The position numbers were made by a program, and so were the translations under genes. From assembly GCA_937888765.1 (NCBI GenBank), contig CALASU010000223.1, positions 1 to 6,938 on the forward strand: a DNA stretch of 6,938 nt, written 5' to 3'. The DNA is from an uncultured Clostridia bacterium. Its GTDB lineage: Bacteria; Bacillota; Clostridia; Lachnospirales; Anaerotignaceae. Of the stretch, positions 5,674-6,938 are shown one piece after another. Every line of letters starts with the position of its first letter. Position 1 is the stretch's first letter. The notes beneath the pieces are model-generated. The model saw only the letters and a list, made by a program, of their open reading frames with translations. It did not search any database and was not told where the DNA came from.

Positions 5674-6108
5674 TTGCAGCAGAATCGTCAGAAAAAAACA
5701 AAACCTGCAAAACAGCGAAAAGAAAAAAGAGAAACCCGGAAAAGCACTCCTTGGCTTTGTCTGCTGAGAGGGCTTGCAATCGCCTTTGCCATTACCTGTA
5801 TCATTTTTATCGGCTTCGGTATTCTGCTTACATATACAGAGCTTTCTGAGGATGTACTGCCGATGGTTTCACTGGGGTGCAGTGCTGTTTCAGCCGCAGC
5901 GGCAGGCTTTGACTGGGGCAGCTGTATGGGGCAGAAAGGACTGCTCTGGGGTCTGCTTGCTGGGGCGGCATATACAGCAATCCTCTTCCTGGTCACGGGG
6001 CTTGCGGGCAACGGCGTACAGATAGCACTTTCGGGGCTGATGACGCTGATCGTGGCAATGGCAGGGGGCGGCATTGGCGGCATTCTCGGCGTAAACAAAA
6101 AACCTTGA
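5674..6108 (+). CDS. TIGR04086-type small membrane protein
   Basis: A 144-residue integral membrane protein with a very basic, hydrophilic N-terminus (about 1-23, rich in Lys/Arg/Gln) and four predicted hydrophobic segments (about 33-54, 61-79, 89-108, 115-138). The last is Gly-rich (GGGIGGILG). The LLRGL start, the YTELSED loop after the first helix and the KGLLWGLLAG segment recall the Clostridia/Bacilli TIGR04086 family (YrzE-like), whose function is unknown. The start codon is TTG, chosen because a G6 run (5661-5666) sits 7 bp upstream as Shine-Dalgarno and no in-frame ATG gives the same N-terminus. It is the only plus-strand gene here, divergent from the PHP operon and convergent with dusB. 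Its stop codon is embedded in a hairpin (6105-6123). Confidence 0.8.
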   Translation: MQQNRQKKTKPAKQRKEKRETRKSTPWLCLLRGLAIAFAITCIIFIGFGILLTYTELSEDVLPMVSLGCSAVSAAAAGFDWGSCMGQKGLLWGLLAGAAYTAILFLVTGLAGNGVQIALSGLMTLIVAMAGGGIGGILGVNKKP

Positions 6109-6335
6109 GGGCTTTGCCCTCAAACTCCCACAAACCTTTAAAAAGGTTTGATCCAAACTTTATACGAAAAAGCATATACATGCTTTTTCAGCGCCGCAGG
6201 CAAAATAAAGTTTTTGGCTTGCTTTTTTCAAAAAGCAAGTGGGGTTTGGGGCAACGCCCCATAAAAAATCGCCTTGCAGGCGGTTCTTTGAAGGGATTTT
6301 AAGGGAAACTTTCACCAAGAAAAGAAAGTTTCCCT
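6105..6335. repeat. Hairpin array in the convergent intergenic region
   Basis: The region holds a near-continuous chain of perfect inverted repeats: 6105-6112/6116-6123 (8 bp, overlapping the stop codon), 6131-6138/6143-6150 (8 bp), 6166-6175/6180-6189 (10 bp, preceded by TTATAC), 6218-6226/6231-6239 (9 bp), 6247-6252/6256-6261 (6 bp, loop AAC), 6268-6273/6279-6284 (loop TTGCA, one G-T pair) and 6302-6313/6324-6335 (12 bp, 10-nt loop). Three modules have counterparts in 1-240. No ORF with coding character is seen. It is probably a composite of dispersed intergenic repeats; it may also stabilise or terminate the converging mRNAs. Confidence 0.6.
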
Positions 6336-6340
6336 ATAGA

Positions 6341-6375
6341 AAAGAGATGCTGACAATCGTCAACATCTCTTTTTT
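6341..6375. terminator. Bidirectional intrinsic terminator between converging genes
   Basis: AAAGAGATG (6341-6349) pairs with CATCTCTTT (6364-6372); after one C/A mismatch the stem continues as TGAC/GTCA around the loop AATC. On the plus strand it ends in a run of six T, and on the minus strand in TTTT. It lies 7 bp beyond the dusB stop codon and downstream of the membrane protein gene, so it can serve both; the plus-strand tail is stronger. Confidence 0.8.
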
Positions 6376-6381
6376 GTTTCC

Positions 6382-6938
6382 TTATTTATGACTTTCCAGA
6401 TAGCCCCTCAGGAGAGCCTCCAGTTCCGCCCTGTTTTCCGCATAATTCAGTTTGCCGCGCAGTTCTGCCGCGCCGGGCATCCCTTTCATATACCATGCCA
6501 TATGCTTTCTCATTTCCCTTACGCCGATATATTCGCCTTTATAGTCGATCAGCATCTGGGCATGACGCAGCGCCTTTTCCACCCGTTCTTCCGCTGTAGG
6601 TTCGGGCAGCAGTTCGCCAGTCTGCAGATAATGCAGGATTCGTTTGAAGATCCATGGATTCCCCTGAGCGCCTCTGCCTACCATAATGGCATCACAACCT
6701 GTATGCTCCAGCAGGTTTTTCGCATCCTGTGGCGTAAATACATCGCCATTGCCGATCACGGGGATATTCACTGCTTCCTTCACCTGCTTGATGATATCCC
6801 AGTCCGCCTTGCCGCTATAGTACTGCTCTCTGGTTCTGCCATGGACAGCCACTGCAGATGCACCGTTTGCCTCTGCAATTTTTGCAATTTCCACCGCATT
6901 CACATGGTCATCATCGAAACCTTTACGGAACTTGATGG
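6382..6938 (-). CDS. dusB: tRNA-dihydrouridine synthase, DusB type (3' part)
   Basis: The C-terminal 184 residues of a flavin-dependent tRNA-dihydrouridine synthase, which reduces specific uridines of tRNA. The frame runs open through the window's right edge, so the N-terminal part with the FMN-barrel start and the catalytic cysteine is not visible. The visible part contains the FRKGFDDDHVNAVE segment, HGRTREQYYSGKADW, NGDVFTP and the FMN-phosphate-binding GRGAQGNPWIF, then the helical tRNA-binding domain including REMRKHMAWYMKG. These segments fit the DusB/Dus1-like clade of Firmicutes. An internal GTG at 6901-6903 is not the start, because conserved family sequence continues upstream of it. 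The gene ends at TAA, 7 bp from the bidirectional terminator. Confidence 0.93.
   Translation of the reverse strand, partial: IKFRKGFDDDHVNAVEIAKIAEANGASAVAVHGRTREQYYSGKADWDIIKQVKEAVNIPVIGNGDVFTPQDAKNLLEHTGCDAIMVGRGAQGNPWIFKRILHYLQTGELLPEPTAEERVEKALRHAQMLIDYKGEYIGVREMRKHMAWYMKGMPGAAELRGKLNYAENRAELEALLRGYLESHK

Noticed and set aside
5652..5849. 65-codon ATG frame overlapping the start of the membrane protein gene
   Set aside because: It has no Shine-Dalgarno, is in another frame from the four-helix product, and is Lys/Arg-rich only because of the shared A-rich DNA.
5688..6098. Minus-strand open frame of 136 codons opposite the membrane protein gene
   Set aside because: The Pro/Ser/Ala-rich translation mirrors the hydrophobic plus-strand frame. 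The plus-strand product has clear membrane topology and family resemblance.
6166..6239. Possible rho-independent terminators among the 10-bp and 9-bp hairpins
   Set aside because: The T-runs are inside the stems rather than after them, so they do not make a standard terminator; they are annotated as repeats.

Overview
The window looks like chromosomal DNA of a low-to-mid-GC Firmicute, most likely class Clostridia (Lachnospirales-like). The evidence is strong AGGAGG-type Shine-Dalgarno sequences, the protein types (RbgA/YlqF, a short single-span signal peptidase I, a TIGR04086-type membrane protein) and Gram-positive gene order. This placement is inference; no marker fixes the genus.

Layout, right to left along the minus strand. 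The 3' part of a dusB-type tRNA-dihydrouridine synthase enters from the right edge and ends at 6382. It converges on a plus-strand small membrane protein gene (5674-6108) across a 270-bp stretch of hairpins (6105-6375). Divergent from the membrane protein gene, a minus-strand run begins at 5575: a PHP-domain phosphoesterase, recJ and apt, with gaps of 22 and 10 bp, so probably one transcript. rplS follows with its own very good sigma-A-type promoter, a structured leader and an intrinsic terminator just after its stop codon. lepB (signal peptidase I) and ylqF/rbgA (50S assembly GTPase) come next, then a terminator and a second hairpin-rich block reaching the left edge (1-244).

The genes are mostly housekeeping: ribosome synthesis and assembly (rplS, ylqF), tRNA modification (dusB), adenine salvage (apt), DNA repair (recJ) and protein export (lepB). 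The order recJ-apt and rplS-lepB-ylqF recalls conserved Firmicute blocks, but the usual partners are not adjacent: relA after apt, rpsP-rimM-trmD before rplS, rnhB after ylqF.

Two things deserve a second look. First, the RecJ homologue carries Asp-Pro-His where the family-defining Asp-His-His motif should be, explained by one base (4199), while the other metal-binding motifs look intact. Second, the two intergenic blocks, 6 kb apart, share hairpin modules. These keep flanks or loops while paired stem positions change together, which suggests a dispersed structured repeat family. I saw no CRISPR array, transposase, phage gene or defence system.
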